64,000 bases of DNA from Pandoraea bronchicola (GCF_902459805.1 NZ_CABPST010000003.1:62001-126000), one strand, 5' to 3'. Positions 8,142 through 17,454 are shown, counted from the first letter of the stretch. Numbers and translations: made by a program. The notes: generated from the sequence alone by a model not told the origin.

Positions 8142-9548
8142 TCAGGTGCGGCGTGACACCAACCGTAAGCCGCTGGCAAGGCAACCGGCTGCCGAGAATA
8201 CGGCACCCCAGGCCAGCGCCCACGTCGAACCGTGTGTGCCCGCAAGACCGAGGGCGAGGGCGACGAGTGCCGCGCCCGTCGCCTGTCCCAACAGTCGTGA
8301 TGTGCCCACCATGCCGCTTGCACCACCGCTGCGTTCGGGCGGCGCGCTGTGCATGAAGGCTTTCAGATTCGGCGACTGGAAGAAGCCGAAGCCCAAACCG
8401 CACAGCGCCATGCGCCAGCCGATGTCCCATAACGCGGCATGCTCGGGCATGATCGCGAGCAACGCCATGCCCGCGCTCAGCATCGCCAGACCAATCGCAC
8501 CCAGCGCACCGGGCGGGTAACGGTCCGACAGGCGTCCCGCCACCGGTGCAATCGCAGCCACGAAGAACGGCCACGGCGTCATCAGAAAGCCTGTCTCGAT
8601 AGGGCTGCGATGCAGCACGTTCTCGAAATAGAACGGCAACGACACAAGCCCCAGTCCCTGCGTCGCAAACGCGCAGATCGCCGTGATCGTCGAGAGCGCG
8701 AAGGCAGGCAAGCGCAGCAGATCGACCGGCAGCATCGGCGCACGATGGCCGCGTTCGCGGCGAATCAGCGCCCAGCCGGACACCAGCGCCCCGACGAAGC
8801 AGCCCAGCGTCAGATGCCAGTCCGCCTGTTGCGCGCTTTGACTCAACGCGAAGATCAGCAGTGAAAATGTCAACACGTTGAGCAACGCGGCGATCATGTC
8901 CGGCTTATGCTCACTGCGCGGTGTGTCCGGCAGGTTGCGGCGCGAGAACGCCAGCGCCAGCAGCGCTGTCGGCACGTTGATCAGGAACAGCCACGGCCAA
9001 CTGGCGAACGCAAGCACGAGAGACGCGATCGTCGGCCCGATGGCGAAGGAAATGCCGACGATGAGTGCGTTCAGCCCGACGCCGCGTCCAAGCTGATTCG
9101 CCGGGTACAGGAAGCGAATGAGCGCGATGTTCACGCTCATCACCGCCGCGGCCCCCACGCCTTGCAACACGCGAGCGCCGGCGAGAAATCCGAGCGTGGG
9201 CGACAGCGCGCACAGCAGCGACGCCACGAGGAACACCGCCACCCCCCACATGAACACGCGTTTGTGACCGACGCGCTCGCCCAGCGAAGCAAAGGGAAGC
9301 AGCGTCGCGACCATCGCCAGTTGGTAAGCGTTCACGATCCAGACCGACGCCGACGGCGTCGTGTTCAGATCGAGCGCCATCTGCGGCAGGGCAGTGTTGG
9401 CGATAGCGGTGTCGAGACTGGCGAGCGAGACGGCGAGCAGGATCGCCGTCATGGCGAGGCCGCGTCCTGTGGCGGGCGGTTCGTGCGATTGCGCTCCGGC
9501 AGGGGCGCCAGCCGCCGGAGTATCGGCAGTCGGGGGCAGCGACGACAT
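8142..9548 (-). CDS. MFS transporter, DHA2 (14-TM drug:H+ antiporter) family
   Basis: Encodes 468 residues of strongly hydrophobic, multi-spanning sequence. Family signs are the N-terminal ASLDTAIANTALPQMALDL, then WIVNAYQLAMVATLLPFASL and the motif A loop GERVGHKR, followed by motif C-like GISFAIGPTIASLVLAF. This arrangement is typical of EmrB/Smv-type multidrug exporters in the inner membrane. The gene begins 6 bp after the stop of the FrnE-like gene, so the two are almost certainly one transcript. Substrate unknown. A strong terminator follows. Confidence 0.9.
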   Translation of the reverse strand: MSSLPPTADTPAAGAPAGAQSHEPPATGRGLAMTAILLAVSLASLDTAIANTALPQMALDLNTTPSASVWIVNAYQLAMVATLLPFASLGERVGHKRVFMWGVAVFLVASLLCALSPTLGFLAGARVLQGVGAAAVMSVNIALIRFLYPANQLGRGVGLNALIVGISFAIGPTIASLVLAFASWPWLFLINVPTALLALAFSRRNLPDTPRSEHKPDMIAALLNVLTFSLLIFALSQSAQQADWHLTLGCFVGALVSGWALIRRERGHRAPMLPVDLLRLPAFALSTITAICAFATQGLGLVSLPFYFENVLHRSPIETGFLMTPWPFFVAAIAPVAGRLSDRYPPGALGAIGLAMLSAGMALLAIMPEHAALWDIGWRMALCGLGFGFFQSPNLKAFMHSAPPERSGGASGMVGTSRLLGQATGAALVALALGLAGTHGSTWALAWGAVFSAAGCLASGLRLVSRRT

Positions 9549-9554
9549 GACGGA

Positions 9555-10208
9555 TCAGCCCTCGGCGAGAATCTGGCGGATGGCCTGCTCGAAGACTTCC
9601 GGCGGTTGGCCGCCGCTGATGAGATGGCGGTTATTGAAGATGATGGCGGGCACCGAACGGATGCCGAGGTTCTGGTAATGACGCTCGAGCGCGCGAACTT
9701 GCTCGGTGTATTCGTCGGTCGCGAGGATCTCGCGGGCGCGCACCGGATCGAGGCCGGCTTGCTGCACGGCGTCGACCAGAACTTCCGGATCGCTGGTGCG
9801 CTTGCCGTCGGCGAAGTAGGCGCGGAACAGCGCTTCCTTGAGTGCCAACTGCTTGTCGTGACCGACCGTCTGCGCCCAATGCAGCAGACGATGCGCATCG
9901 AACGTGTTGTAGGCGTGCGTGCGCAGATCCATGCGCATCGGGAACCCTTCTGCCGCTGCGCGCGCGCTGATGTTCGCCTGATTCTGTGCCAATTGTTCCG
10001 GCGAGAGCCCGTACTTGTGCGACATGTAATCGGCGAGCGGGACACCTTCTGCCGGCATGTCGGGATTGAGTTCGAAAGGGCTGAAGTGCAGGTCGGCATC
10101 GACCTCGTTGCCCAAACGGCCGAGGGCTGTCTTCAGCGAGGCAAGGCCGATGGCGCACCAGGGGCAGGCGACATCGGAGACAAAGTCAATCTTGAGTGTG
10201 GCGGGCAT
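9555..10208 (-). CDS. DsbA-family oxidoreductase, FrnE-like
   Basis: Encodes 217 residues with no signal peptide, so cytoplasmic. Starts MPATLKIDFVSDVACPWCAI: the thioredoxin-fold CPWC active site lies near residue 15, with the DsbA-type all-alpha insertion after it, and cis-Pro loop RSVPAIIFNN near residue 180. The FrnE subfamily is linked to polyketide tailoring in name, but most members are general thiol-disulfide isomerases of unknown substrate. First gene of a two-gene operon with an MFS exporter. The ATG at 10208 fits the family start better than the upstream in-frame ATG at 10238. Confidence 0.88.
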   Translation of the reverse strand: MPATLKIDFVSDVACPWCAIGLASLKTALGRLGNEVDADLHFSPFELNPDMPAEGVPLADYMSHKYGLSPEQLAQNQANISARAAAEGFPMRMDLRTHAYNTFDAHRLLHWAQTVGHDKQLALKEALFRAYFADGKRTSDPEVLVDAVQQAGLDPVRAREILATDEYTEQVRALERHYQNLGIRSVPAIIFNNRHLISGGQPPEVFEQAIRQILAEG

Positions 10209-10511
10209 GGTCTGACGGCGCCGTAGCGGCGCGTGCAATGAAAAACGCGTCGCCTTGCGCGACGCAACGACGCAATCGTCGCATAATTCGACAATTCTCG
10301 CCGGTCCCCGGCAAGATGGGGCCGCTAGCCTTGATTCATGCCGTCCTCAGGGCGTGAGCGAGAGGAGAGCGTTGGGGCTATGTGTTTTGACAGATGGAAT
10401 CGATGTTTCGTCTGGTGAGTCATTGGGCGCTGGGTGGCAGATGATGGCCGCAATACGATAGCGTGCAGTGTGCTCGTTTTGATTGCCCCTTTCCCTATTC
10501 AGGAGTCCGTC
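10209..10511. other. Divergent intergenic region with a terminator-like hairpin in the FrnE leader
   Basis: No gene seen. Near the left end, GCGTCGC / GCGACGC (10247-10253 and 10259-10265) with an A run at 10241-10245 reads on the minus strand as an intrinsic terminator about 33 nt before the FrnE start codon, with no minus-strand gene upstream of it. It may be a leader attenuator, or the promoter may lie inside the last 30 bases. The right end carries AGGAG at 10501 for the cupin gene. Confidence 0.4.
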
Positions 10512-11024
10512 ATGGTGTCTGCCGCCGATCTCGTCACCGCTCTCGCGCTTGAGCCGCATCCGGAAGGCGGGCACTATCGCGAGACATACCGTGCGTCTGG
10601 CACGATCGCCGAAGAGGCGCTGCCTGAAGGCTTTTCAGGGCCGCGCAACATTTCCACGGCGATTCTCTATTTGCTCGAAGCCGATGATTTTTCCGCGTTT
10701 CATCGGATTCGCAGCGACGAGATCTGGCATTTTCATCTCGGCGGCACGCTCTGGATTCATGAGATCGACCCGGCCGGTAAGTTGACGACGACATGGCTGG
10801 GTAGCGATGTCGCTGGCGGTGAGCACCTTCAGCACGTGGTTCGCGCAGGGCACTGGTTTGCCGCACAGCCTGCGCCGTCAACGCGCTACTCGCTGGTCGG
10901 ATGTACCGTCGCCCCCGGTTTCGCGTTCGAGGACTTCGAGTTGGCCGACCCGGCGGCGCTTGCGGCGCAGTGGCCGGCACACCGAGCGCTGATTGAGCGC
11001 TTCGGGCGGAGACCGTCAGCCTGA
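10512..11024 (+). CDS. Cupin_5 (DUF985) family protein
   Basis: Encodes 170 residues. The DUF985 cupin signature is clear: LEPHPEGGHYRETYRA at the start, STAILYLLEADDFSAFHRI, SDEIWHFHLGGTLWIHEID (double-stranded beta helix with metal-type His residues), GEHLQHVVRAGHWFAAQPA and YSLVGCTVAPGFAFEDFELA. Start at 10512 is supported by AGGAG nine bases upstream. Relatives are linked to sugar or small-molecule isomerisation, but no reaction is established. Cytoplasmic, single gene. Confidence 0.9.
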   Translation: MVSAADLVTALALEPHPEGGHYRETYRASGTIAEEALPEGFSGPRNISTAILYLLEADDFSAFHRIRSDEIWHFHLGGTLWIHEIDPAGKLTTTWLGSDVAGGEHLQHVVRAGHWFAAQPAPSTRYSLVGCTVAPGFAFEDFELADPAALAAQWPAHRALIERFGRRPSA

Positions 11025-11124
11025 TCGAAACGACACTCGCCGTGCAACGCACGATCACGGAGTGCGTTAGCATCAGCTGCAACTTCTCAACTTCTCAACC
11101 TCTCAACCTCGTCTTCGCTGTCTC

Positions 11125-11745
11125 ATGTCCAACGACGTCCATTTCTACGACCCGGCCAAGGGCCATGGTCTGTCCCACGATCCGTTCAAGGCCATCGTCG
11201 CGCCGCGTGTGATCGGCTGGATCTCCAGCCGCGACGCCGAGGGGCGAACCAATCTCGCCCCCTACAGCTTCTTCGGCGCCTTTGCGACATTCCCGCCGAT
11301 CATCGGTTTTTGCAGCGAGGGCTTCAAGGACTCCATCGCCAACGTCGAGGCTACCCGCGAATTCGTCTGGAATCTGACGAGTCGTTCGCTGGTCGAGCAG
11401 ATGAACCAGACATCGGCCCCCGTACCGCATGACGTCGACGAGTTCGAACTGGCGGGATTGACGAAGGCACCTGGCGTGAACGTCGATGTCCCTCACGTGG
11501 CGGAGTCTCCTGCGTCGCTCGAGTGCAAATTGCTGCAGATCGTGCGCCTGCAAGATCTCGACGGCAAGCCGATGAACAACTGGCTGGCCCTCGGGCAAGT
11601 GGTGGGGGTTCACATTCGCCGCGAGTATTTGCGCGAAGACGGACGCTTCGATACGGCGAAGGCGCATCCGGTGATGCGTGCGGGTTATCTCGGTGACTAT
11701 GCCGAGATCGGGCCGATGTTCGATCTGCGTCGTCCGAAGGGCTGA
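11125..11745 (+). CDS. Flavin reductase-like, FMN-binding split-barrel protein
   Basis: Encodes 206 residues of the DIM6/NTAB family. It starts with the typical KAIVAPRVIGWISSRDAEG, followed by NLAPYSFFGAFATFPPIIGF (flavin-contacting SYF region) and later FVWNLTSRSLVEQMN and HVAESPASLECKLLQ. Such proteins bind FMN in a homodimer and either reduce flavin for a partner monooxygenase or act alone. No partner gene is adjacent, so the role is open. Confidence 0.88.
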   Translation: MSNDVHFYDPAKGHGLSHDPFKAIVAPRVIGWISSRDAEGRTNLAPYSFFGAFATFPPIIGFCSEGFKDSIANVEATREFVWNLTSRSLVEQMNQTSAPVPHDVDEFELAGLTKAPGVNVDVPHVAESPASLECKLLQIVRLQDLDGKPMNNWLALGQVVGVHIRREYLREDGRFDTAKAHPVMRAGYLGDYAEIGPMFDLRRPKG

Positions 11746-12221
11746 GCGGTCATTATCGTCATCTCGTCTTCCCGAGGGCTCGCGCCTTTTTTCGCGGCGC
11801 ACCTTCGCGTCTCTCTTTCGGGTGTCGCAAGTCGCGACGCCCGCAATGCCTTCAAATTCTGCAATGCGTTATTGACGAATTCGATGCAAGCGTCGATTGA
11901 CTTCGTCACATCCGCGTCGACGCATCTGGCCGTGCTTGACCGCGTGGGCATGACAACGCAGACGCTATCGCCGACCGTCCGGTCGGACGAAGTGCTCGCA
12001 ATCATTCGTAAAATTTGCTGCGATGCAAAATGTTTTCGAGGCGCGTATGCTTGCGACCTTCGTTGACGCCCTCGCGCCTGGCGTCCCCTCCCGTAGGCAT
12101 TGATTTGCCGTGATTTGTGCGCATCGCAACCCGCGATGCGTGCTGGGTTGGTTCGTCCCTGGCCACGTTGAAATGGTGCGTTTGCGCTGAATTTTTGTTG
12201 CAGCACATCAGGACCCCCCCA
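11746..12221. other. Intergenic region before the NuoM-like gene
   Basis: I see no convincing gene in these 476 bases. A short frame at 11872-12066 has no family features and poor codon bias. No hairpin terminator was found after the flavin reductase. The last 20 bases before 12222 have an unusual run of C residues in place of a clear ribosome-binding site. Confidence 0.5.
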
Positions 12222-13787
12222 ATGTTCCCCATCCTGTCCCTTCTCATCTGGCTTCCTATCGTTGCTGGCGCGCTCGTCATGCTGCTGGGCCAGGATCGTT
12301 ATCCCAATACCGTTCGGTGGGCGTCGCTTGCCGCCGCCGTGATATCGGCATTGCCCATCGTGCCGCTCGTGCAGGGTTTTCGAACCAGCGTTGCGAACCT
12401 TCAGTTCGTTGAGCGTTTCCGCTGGATCGATTCGTTCGATGCATCGTGGCACGTCGGCATCGACGGCATATCGCTGTGGCTCGTGGCGTTGACCGGGGTG
12501 ACGACCATCATCGTCGTGCTGGCGTCGTGGCGCGCCGTGACGACGCGCATGAGCTCGTACTTCGGCAGCTTTCTGGTGCTCTCGGGGCTGATGCAGGGCG
12601 TGTTTACCGCGCAGGACGGCATGCTGTTCTTCGTGTTCTTCGAAGCAACGCTGCTGCCCCTGTACCTGCTGATCGGCGTGTACGGACGCGCCAATCGCAC
12701 GCATGCAGCCGTGAAGTTCTTCTTCTTTTCGCTCACCGGCTCGCTGATGATGCTGGTCTCGATGCTCTATCTGTACATGCAGACGCAGAGCTTCGACATC
12801 GCGCGCTGGCAGACACTGCATCTGCCGCTTGCCGTGCAGGTGATGCTGTTCATCGGCTTTCTCGGCGCGTTCTCGGTCAAGGTGCCGATGTGGCCCGTAC
12901 ACACGTGGCTGCCCGAGGTGCATCTCGATGGCCCGACGGGGGCTGCCGTCATGCTCGGCATGCTCAAGCTCGGTGGCTATGGGCTGCTCCGATTCAATCT
13001 GCCGTTGTTGCCGGATGCGAGCCATTTCCTCGCGCCGCTCATGGTCGTGCTGTCGCTGATCGCCGTGATTTACGCGAGTCTGGTGGCGCTGGTGCAAACG
13101 GATCTGCGCAAGCTGCTCGCCTATTCGGCCGTGGCGCACATGGGGCTGGTGACGCTCGGGCTGTTTCTCTTCTCGGAGATGGGCACCGACGGGGCGGTGA
13201 TGCAGATGATCTCGTACGGCATCGTCTCTGGCGCGATGCTGCTGTGCACGGGCATGCTGTATGACCGAACCGGCAGCGCATCGATCGATAGTTATGGCGG
13301 TGTGGCGGCGACGATGCCGCGCTTCGCCGCGTTCGCGATGCTGTTCTCGATGGCGAATGTCGGCATGCCGGGAACGTCCGGCTTCGTGGGCGAGTTTCTT
13401 GTGTTGATGGGGGCGATCAAGGCAAACTTCTGGATCGGCGCCCTGGCGTCGCTCACGCTGGTGCTGAGTGCGGCGTATACGCTGTGGATGGTCAAGCGCG
13501 TGATCTTCGGGCGCGTACGTCATGCGCGCGTGGCATCGCTCACGGATGTGAGCCGTCGTGAGTTTGCGCTGCTCGGTGCGATGGCGGTGATGGCGCTCGG
13601 CATCGGCCTCGACCCCAAGCCGCTCACAGACGGCATCGATGCTACGGCGATCCAGATGGTGCAGGACATCGAGAACCATCGCCTGCCGGCGGGCGATCCG
13701 GGCAGTCGCGAGATGGCCGGGCGTCGGCATGGCGATGCCGCTGGGCATGCGGCGGCGACGGTGAAGAGCACACGGCCTGCCGCTTGA
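12222..13787 (+). CDS. Stand-alone NuoM-like proton-translocating membrane subunit
   Basis: Encodes 521 residues, about fourteen membrane segments, close to NuoM length. The antiporter-like residues of complex I are kept: Glu141 in FFEATLLP, Lys220 in FSVKVPMWPVHTWLPE, Lys249 in MLKLGGYG, and a late Glu in FVGEF. The C-terminus has an extra hydrophilic tail rich in His, Gly and Ala. No nuoL, nuoN or other complex I gene is adjacent, nor a DabA-type partner, so this is not part of the nuo operon. It may be a paralog serving another ion-translocating complex, or a stand-alone antiporter. The start at 12222 gives a membrane segment directly; the longer upstream frame looks non-coding. Confidence 0.88.
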   Translation: MFPILSLLIWLPIVAGALVMLLGQDRYPNTVRWASLAAAVISALPIVPLVQGFRTSVANLQFVERFRWIDSFDASWHVGIDGISLWLVALTGVTTIIVVLASWRAVTTRMSSYFGSFLVLSGLMQGVFTAQDGMLFFVFFEATLLPLYLLIGVYGRANRTHAAVKFFFFSLTGSLMMLVSMLYLYMQTQSFDIARWQTLHLPLAVQVMLFIGFLGAFSVKVPMWPVHTWLPEVHLDGPTGAAVMLGMLKLGGYGLLRFNLPLLPDASHFLAPLMVVLSLIAVIYASLVALVQTDLRKLLAYSAVAHMGLVTLGLFLFSEMGTDGAVMQMISYGIVSGAMLLCTGMLYDRTGSASIDSYGGVAATMPRFAAFAMLFSMANVGMPGTSGFVGEFLVLMGAIKANFWIGALASLTLVLSAAYTLWMVKRVIFGRVRHARVASLTDVSRREFALLGAMAVMALGIGLDPKPLTDGIDATAIQMVQDIENHRLPAGDPGSREMAGRRHGDAAGHAAATVKSTRPAA

Positions 13788-13816
13788 TCGAGCCTGACCG
13801 GCGAGACGTGATTCAG

Positions 13817-13849
13817 AAAAAACGGGCGCAATGAAGCGCCCGTTTTTTT
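13817..13849. terminator. Bidirectional intrinsic terminator
   Basis: AACGGGCGC / GCGCCCGTT stem with an AATGAA loop, an A run on the left and a run of seven T on the right, about 30 bp after the NuoM-like stop. It also lies after the stop of the opposing secreted-protein gene, so it serves both converging genes. Confidence 0.9.
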
Positions 13850-13892
13850 ATGTCGGCAGAGCGGGGCGCGACGGTTCCCCGGTCAGGGGCGA

Positions 13893-14612
13893 TCAGCGCT
13901 TGTTGCAGACAACACCGCCGACAACCGACGCCACGGAGTCGCCGTTCAGCGCGATATCCCACTTGTCGGAAATGCCGCCGTCGAAATTCAGCTCGTAGAG
14001 CGTTCCGTAGCCACGTTCGCAATCCGCCGAGGCAATCACGAATTCGCTGTACTCGTATGTCTTCTCGCGAAGATTGTCAAAGCGCGACAGAATCGACACG
14101 GACGGCTTGCCCTTGAAGGCGCGCTTGCGAAGCGTGTCGCGTTTCAGGAATACCTTATTGCCGGACTTCTCCACCTGTGCGGCAAACTCCCATGAATCGC
14201 CCTTTTCTGCGAGTGAGACTTTGCCTGTGTCGTTGTCCCAACTCTGGCAGGCGGTACTGCCGAGATTGTCAGCGACGGTGGGGCCGAAGCGCACGAATTG
14301 GTCTTTGCCGAGGAACTGGCCTTCCATGCCGTTGTAGTAGACGTACCCGAAGCCCTTCCTGCACGCATCGAGCAGCACAACGGCCTGCGCATAGTCGAAG
14401 GTGTTCTTCGACTTGTTCCTGACTTGATAGAGATACTTGTAGCCGCTGTTCTTCTTGCCGTCGACGTTGGACAGCGCGCCGCTGCCTTTCTTGCCCTGCC
14501 AGAGGGATTTCTGCGTTTCGGCGATGGTGACCCAGTCTCCTCCGTCTTCTGCCCATGCGGCATTGATCAGCGCAGCACCGGCCAGCGCCCCCAGAACGGT
14601 TTTCACAAACAT
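13893..14612 (-). CDS. Secreted protein with two similar domains, function unknown
   Basis: Encodes 239 residues with a signal peptide (MFVKTVLGALAGAALINAAWA, cleavage after AWA). The mature part looks duplicated: KYLYQVRNKSKNTFDYAQ...VLLDACRKGFGYVYY in the first half resembles SRFDNLREKTYEYSEF...ASADCERGYGTLYEL in the second, each followed by a Gly-rich strand and a later Cys (four Cys in total: CRKG, ACQS, DCER, VCNK), suggesting one disulfide per domain. This layout recalls surface-adhesin E-type domains, but I would not name it so without a profile search. Probably periplasmic or surface exposed. Confidence 0.75.
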   Translation of the reverse strand: MFVKTVLGALAGAALINAAWAEDGGDWVTIAETQKSLWQGKKGSGALSNVDGKKNSGYKYLYQVRNKSKNTFDYAQAVVLLDACRKGFGYVYYNGMEGQFLGKDQFVRFGPTVADNLGSTACQSWDNDTGKVSLAEKGDSWEFAAQVEKSGNKVFLKRDTLRKRAFKGKPSVSILSRFDNLREKTYEYSEFVIASADCERGYGTLYELNFDGGISDKWDIALNGDSVASVVGGVVCNKR

Positions 14613-14860
14613 GTAGTTCTCTTCCCCGACGTCGATGGATTGAAGCGTTACTTGTCCCCCGCTGCGTGCAATGCGACGCGTCGTTTTACGTTACCGGGAG
14701 ACAGAACGCTTCTTCGGCATGTCGGCGGAAAACTTTAGGGGGATCGCTTCGAGGTCCCGCTGATTTTGAGAGGTATCGGTCTCTGGGTTTCATCAGGAAT
14801 CACCGAAGCGACGTTCACAAAAATAGCGTCGGCAGTGCTGCGGTGCCATCACGTTCGCGT

Positions 14861-15139
14861 ATGCGCATTACCAATGCCGCTGGCACGTCGGCTCCGATCG
14901 CTGTGACGGTCACTGTGCAGGCCGTGCCGGTGACGGCCTCCGGCCGTCAGGTCAACGTAAGCGCAAACGAGTCGACAAATCACAAACCGGGCTTTGTAAA
15001 GGACACGCGAATCGGCACCCTCTCGCCGTATATCCGGGTGGAGTTGCAGCACGACGTTAACGGACAGCGTGTCGCTGGACTTGCCTATGCCGACATTGCC
15101 GGCAGCGGCCCGGTGTACTTCGTGCCGGGTAGTCCGTAG
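14861..15139 (+). CDS. Hypothetical protein, possibly a remnant
   Basis: A 92-codon frame beginning MRITNAAGTSAPIAVTVT and ending YFVPGSP. The beta-strand, Thr/Val-rich start looks like part of a surface or secreted protein, but there is no signal peptide and no clear ribosome-binding site. It might be the decayed end of a larger gene. Nothing nearby explains it. Confidence 0.3.
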   Translation: MRITNAAGTSAPIAVTVTVQAVPVTASGRQVNVSANESTNHKPGFVKDTRIGTLSPYIRVELQHDVNGQRVAGLAYADIAGSGPVYFVPGSP

Positions 15140-15212
15140 GGCAGCGATCGCGTGCAGGTCGGATTCGGCGCCAAGCTGCGCGCGGGCGGAGGTCCGCCCG
15201 CTTCGAATGGGC

Positions 15213-17450
15213 TCAGAAAAACATTTCGAAATTCACGCCGACGTGCGTGCGCGAGCCGACATCGCCGCCAGCGACACCATTGACGAATGCCGACACCTTC
15301 GCCCGCCGGCTCATCTTGTAGCCCACCCGGGCACCGTACTCGAACCAATTGAGTTGGCTCGACACCTGCGGTGTGAGGCTGCCGGCGCCGCTCACAGTCA
15401 GTTGCGAGCCGTCACGGTAGCTAAAGCCATGCGCCCACGCCCCCCAGACCGCGGCGTCGATGGTCGACGTGAACGCGTGTACCCATTTCTGCCTGATTTT
15501 CAGCAAGTTCATCGTGGATGACGAGGCCCCCATACTCGCTTCGAACGGGTTGCCCGGTGAGAGCACTTCACTGTAAGACGACGTGCGCAAGACCTGACGC
15601 CCGAGTTCAATCGATTGCGTCAACTGATCGTTGGCCGTCACGTTGATGAGCATGCCGAGGCGCCCGAATCCATAGGCTTGCCGCCCGGACGCGCTGGCGC
15701 TCCCCGTCGCCGTGCCGGCGCCGTTGGCATAGTTGCGGGAAAAGCGGTAGTTGCTATCCGGCGAGAAGAAGCCCCCGAGCTCACCGAACCATCCGAAGCG
15801 CTCGTCGAACATATGCGTGTAACGCAGTTTGGCCGCCGCTGTGAAAGCGCCTTTCATCTCCGTATCCGCATAGCGCTCGGAGGCATATCCGACACCCGCG
15901 ATGAGTTCGAACGGCGCCAGATTCAAATGCCCCGTGATGCCCGCTGCCAAAGAGCCGACTGAGCCAAAGGCCGCCACGCCGCTTGGTGAATCGGAGATTT
16001 TCCCTTCCCCCAGCATCTGGTCGGCAAATCCGTGCATTTGTCCCATGACGCCCTGCCGGGCTTTACCCACCTGATTGGCAGAGGCCTGAACCGATGACGG
16101 CGTGGTGACACCGGCAATCACGGGGTTTGTCGGCGGGGAGGATGCAGAAGGCGTTGAAGGTGTCGTGGGGGGTGACCCGCTTCCCGGCGTGCCGGCCGGG
16201 TCAGGGTCTGGGTTCGGCTTGGGCGAGACCGTCGCATCGATGTAGCGAACGAGGTAGACCTGGCCAACGCCGCTTGATGCCGGTGTGCCGCCATCTCCCG
16301 CGATGTATTGCCCGTTCGCGGATATGCCGGTTACGGAGCTCAGGATGATGCCTCGCATGTTCACGCCGGCGTTCGTTAGCAGCGTTACCAGATCTTGCAT
16401 GCCTGTTGCACTCGTCCAGCGAAAGACGCGCATGTTGCCTTGATCGTTGTACGACAGTCCCGCAACGACGGCCCCGTTGGCGTTGACCGCCACCGCGCCG
16501 GACAACGGCCCGCCCAGCGTTCCGAGGTCGACCATCCCTGTCGCGTTCGTCCAGCGAAACGCATGCATGTAGGGGCTACCCTGCGTGAGCGCGCTACCAA
16601 CGACGGTTGAACCATCGGAACTCATGGCGCCGAAATAGGCGTCAGTCCCGCCTAACGTGCCGAGATCCTGCATGCCAGTGGCGCTTGTCCAACGGAATGC
16701 GCGTGTGGCGCTGGTCGCGGTGTTCGCGATGCCGGCGACAGCGGAGCCGTCGGCGCTGACGGCCCGGGCATCGGAAAGACTGCCGCCGAGCGAGCCGAGA
16801 TTTTGCATGGCCGTGGCCGATGTCCATCGGAAGGCGCGTGTCTCAGTGCCCGTCGTGGCCGAACCGACCACGACGCTGCCATCGGCGTTGACGGCATTCG
16901 CGATGGAGCTGGTGCCGCCCAACGTCCCCAGGTCCACCATGCCGGAGGTCGTCGTCCAGCGAAACGCGTGTCGATCGATCGAGCCGCTCAAGTCGCTAAC
17001 GCCCGCGATCACTGCACCATCGGCACTGACAGAGGTCGCTGTGGAGGCGTTGCCGCCAAGCGTGCCGAGGCTCTGCATGCCAGTCGCGCTTGTCCAGCGA
17101 AAGGCGCCACCGCCGGTATTCCCGACGATGACGCTGCCATCGGCATTCACGGCGGTAGGCGAAGCGTTGTTTCCGCCCAAGGCCCCGAGCTGCTCAATAC
17201 CCGTGGCGCTCGTCCATCGAAAGGCTGGCGTGCCATTGGCCATTGTCAGGGTGCCGATCACGGTGGACCCGTCGGCGCTCATGGCCACGGAATTCGTCGA
17301 GTTGGCCTGAGGCAGTGAGAAAAGAATGGGGGCGTCCGCGATCACCGCATCGGCGGCGAAGGCTGCCGGGGAAAACAACGTACCGACCGACAGTGCGACG
17401 AGGGACAGGCGCGGTGAAGCGCTTCGGCGAGAAAGGAAGAGGGCTGACAT
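15213..17450 (-). CDS. HAF-repeat autotransporter (type V secretion) protein
   Basis: Encodes 745 residues. Signal peptide to about residue 32 (LFSPAAFAA). Residues about 45-385 hold roughly eight HAF-type repeats, each with a variant of AFRWTSATGMQ-(D/S)LGTLGG followed by SADGSVVVG, predicted to make a beta-propeller-like passenger. A Pro/Ser/Thr-rich linker (about 410-440) with PNPDPDPAG leads into a C-terminal autotransporter beta-barrel of about 270 residues that ends in FEMFF, with the terminal Phe typical of outer-membrane insertion. The passenger has no catalytic motif I recognise; related proteins are annotated as extracellular HAF proteins. The single frame is complete despite the neighbouring mobile-element debris. 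Confidence 0.9.
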   Translation of the reverse strand: MSALFLSRRSASPRLSLVALSVGTLFSPAAFAADAVIADAPILFSLPQANSTNSVAMSADGSTVIGTLTMANGTPAFRWTSATGIEQLGALGGNNASPTAVNADGSVIVGNTGGGAFRWTSATGMQSLGTLGGNASTATSVSADGAVIAGVSDLSGSIDRHAFRWTTTSGMVDLGTLGGTSSIANAVNADGSVVVGSATTGTETRAFRWTSATAMQNLGSLGGSLSDARAVSADGSAVAGIANTATSATRAFRWTSATGMQDLGTLGGTDAYFGAMSSDGSTVVGSALTQGSPYMHAFRWTNATGMVDLGTLGGPLSGAVAVNANGAVVAGLSYNDQGNMRVFRWTSATGMQDLVTLLTNAGVNMRGIILSSVTGISANGQYIAGDGGTPASSGVGQVYLVRYIDATVSPKPNPDPDPAGTPGSGSPPTTPSTPSASSPPTNPVIAGVTTPSSVQASANQVGKARQGVMGQMHGFADQMLGEGKISDSPSGVAAFGSVGSLAAGITGHLNLAPFELIAGVGYASERYADTEMKGAFTAAAKLRYTHMFDERFGWFGELGGFFSPDSNYRFSRNYANGAGTATGSASASGRQAYGFGRLGMLINVTANDQLTQSIELGRQVLRTSSYSEVLSPGNPFEASMGASSSTMNLLKIRQKWVHAFTSTIDAAVWGAWAHGFSYRDGSQLTVSGAGSLTPQVSSQLNWFEYGARVGYKMSRRAKVSAFVNGVAGGDVGSRTHVGVNFEMFF

Positions 17451-17454
17451 CGTA

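Noticed and set aside
11697-13748. 683-codon minus-strand frame opposite the NuoM-like gene
   Set aside because: Composition is extreme (His, Arg, Gln) as expected for the reverse of a high-GC membrane protein gene, and it has no domains.
15615-15962. Plus-strand frames within the HAF-repeat autotransporter
   Set aside because: They lie opposite the repeat region of a well-formed protein and repeat with the same period; they are shadows.
16140-17330. Possible DNA tandem repeat array
   Set aside because: The repetition comes from HAF protein repeats with diverged codons, not from a satellite or CRISPR; spacers are not unique sequence between identical repeats.
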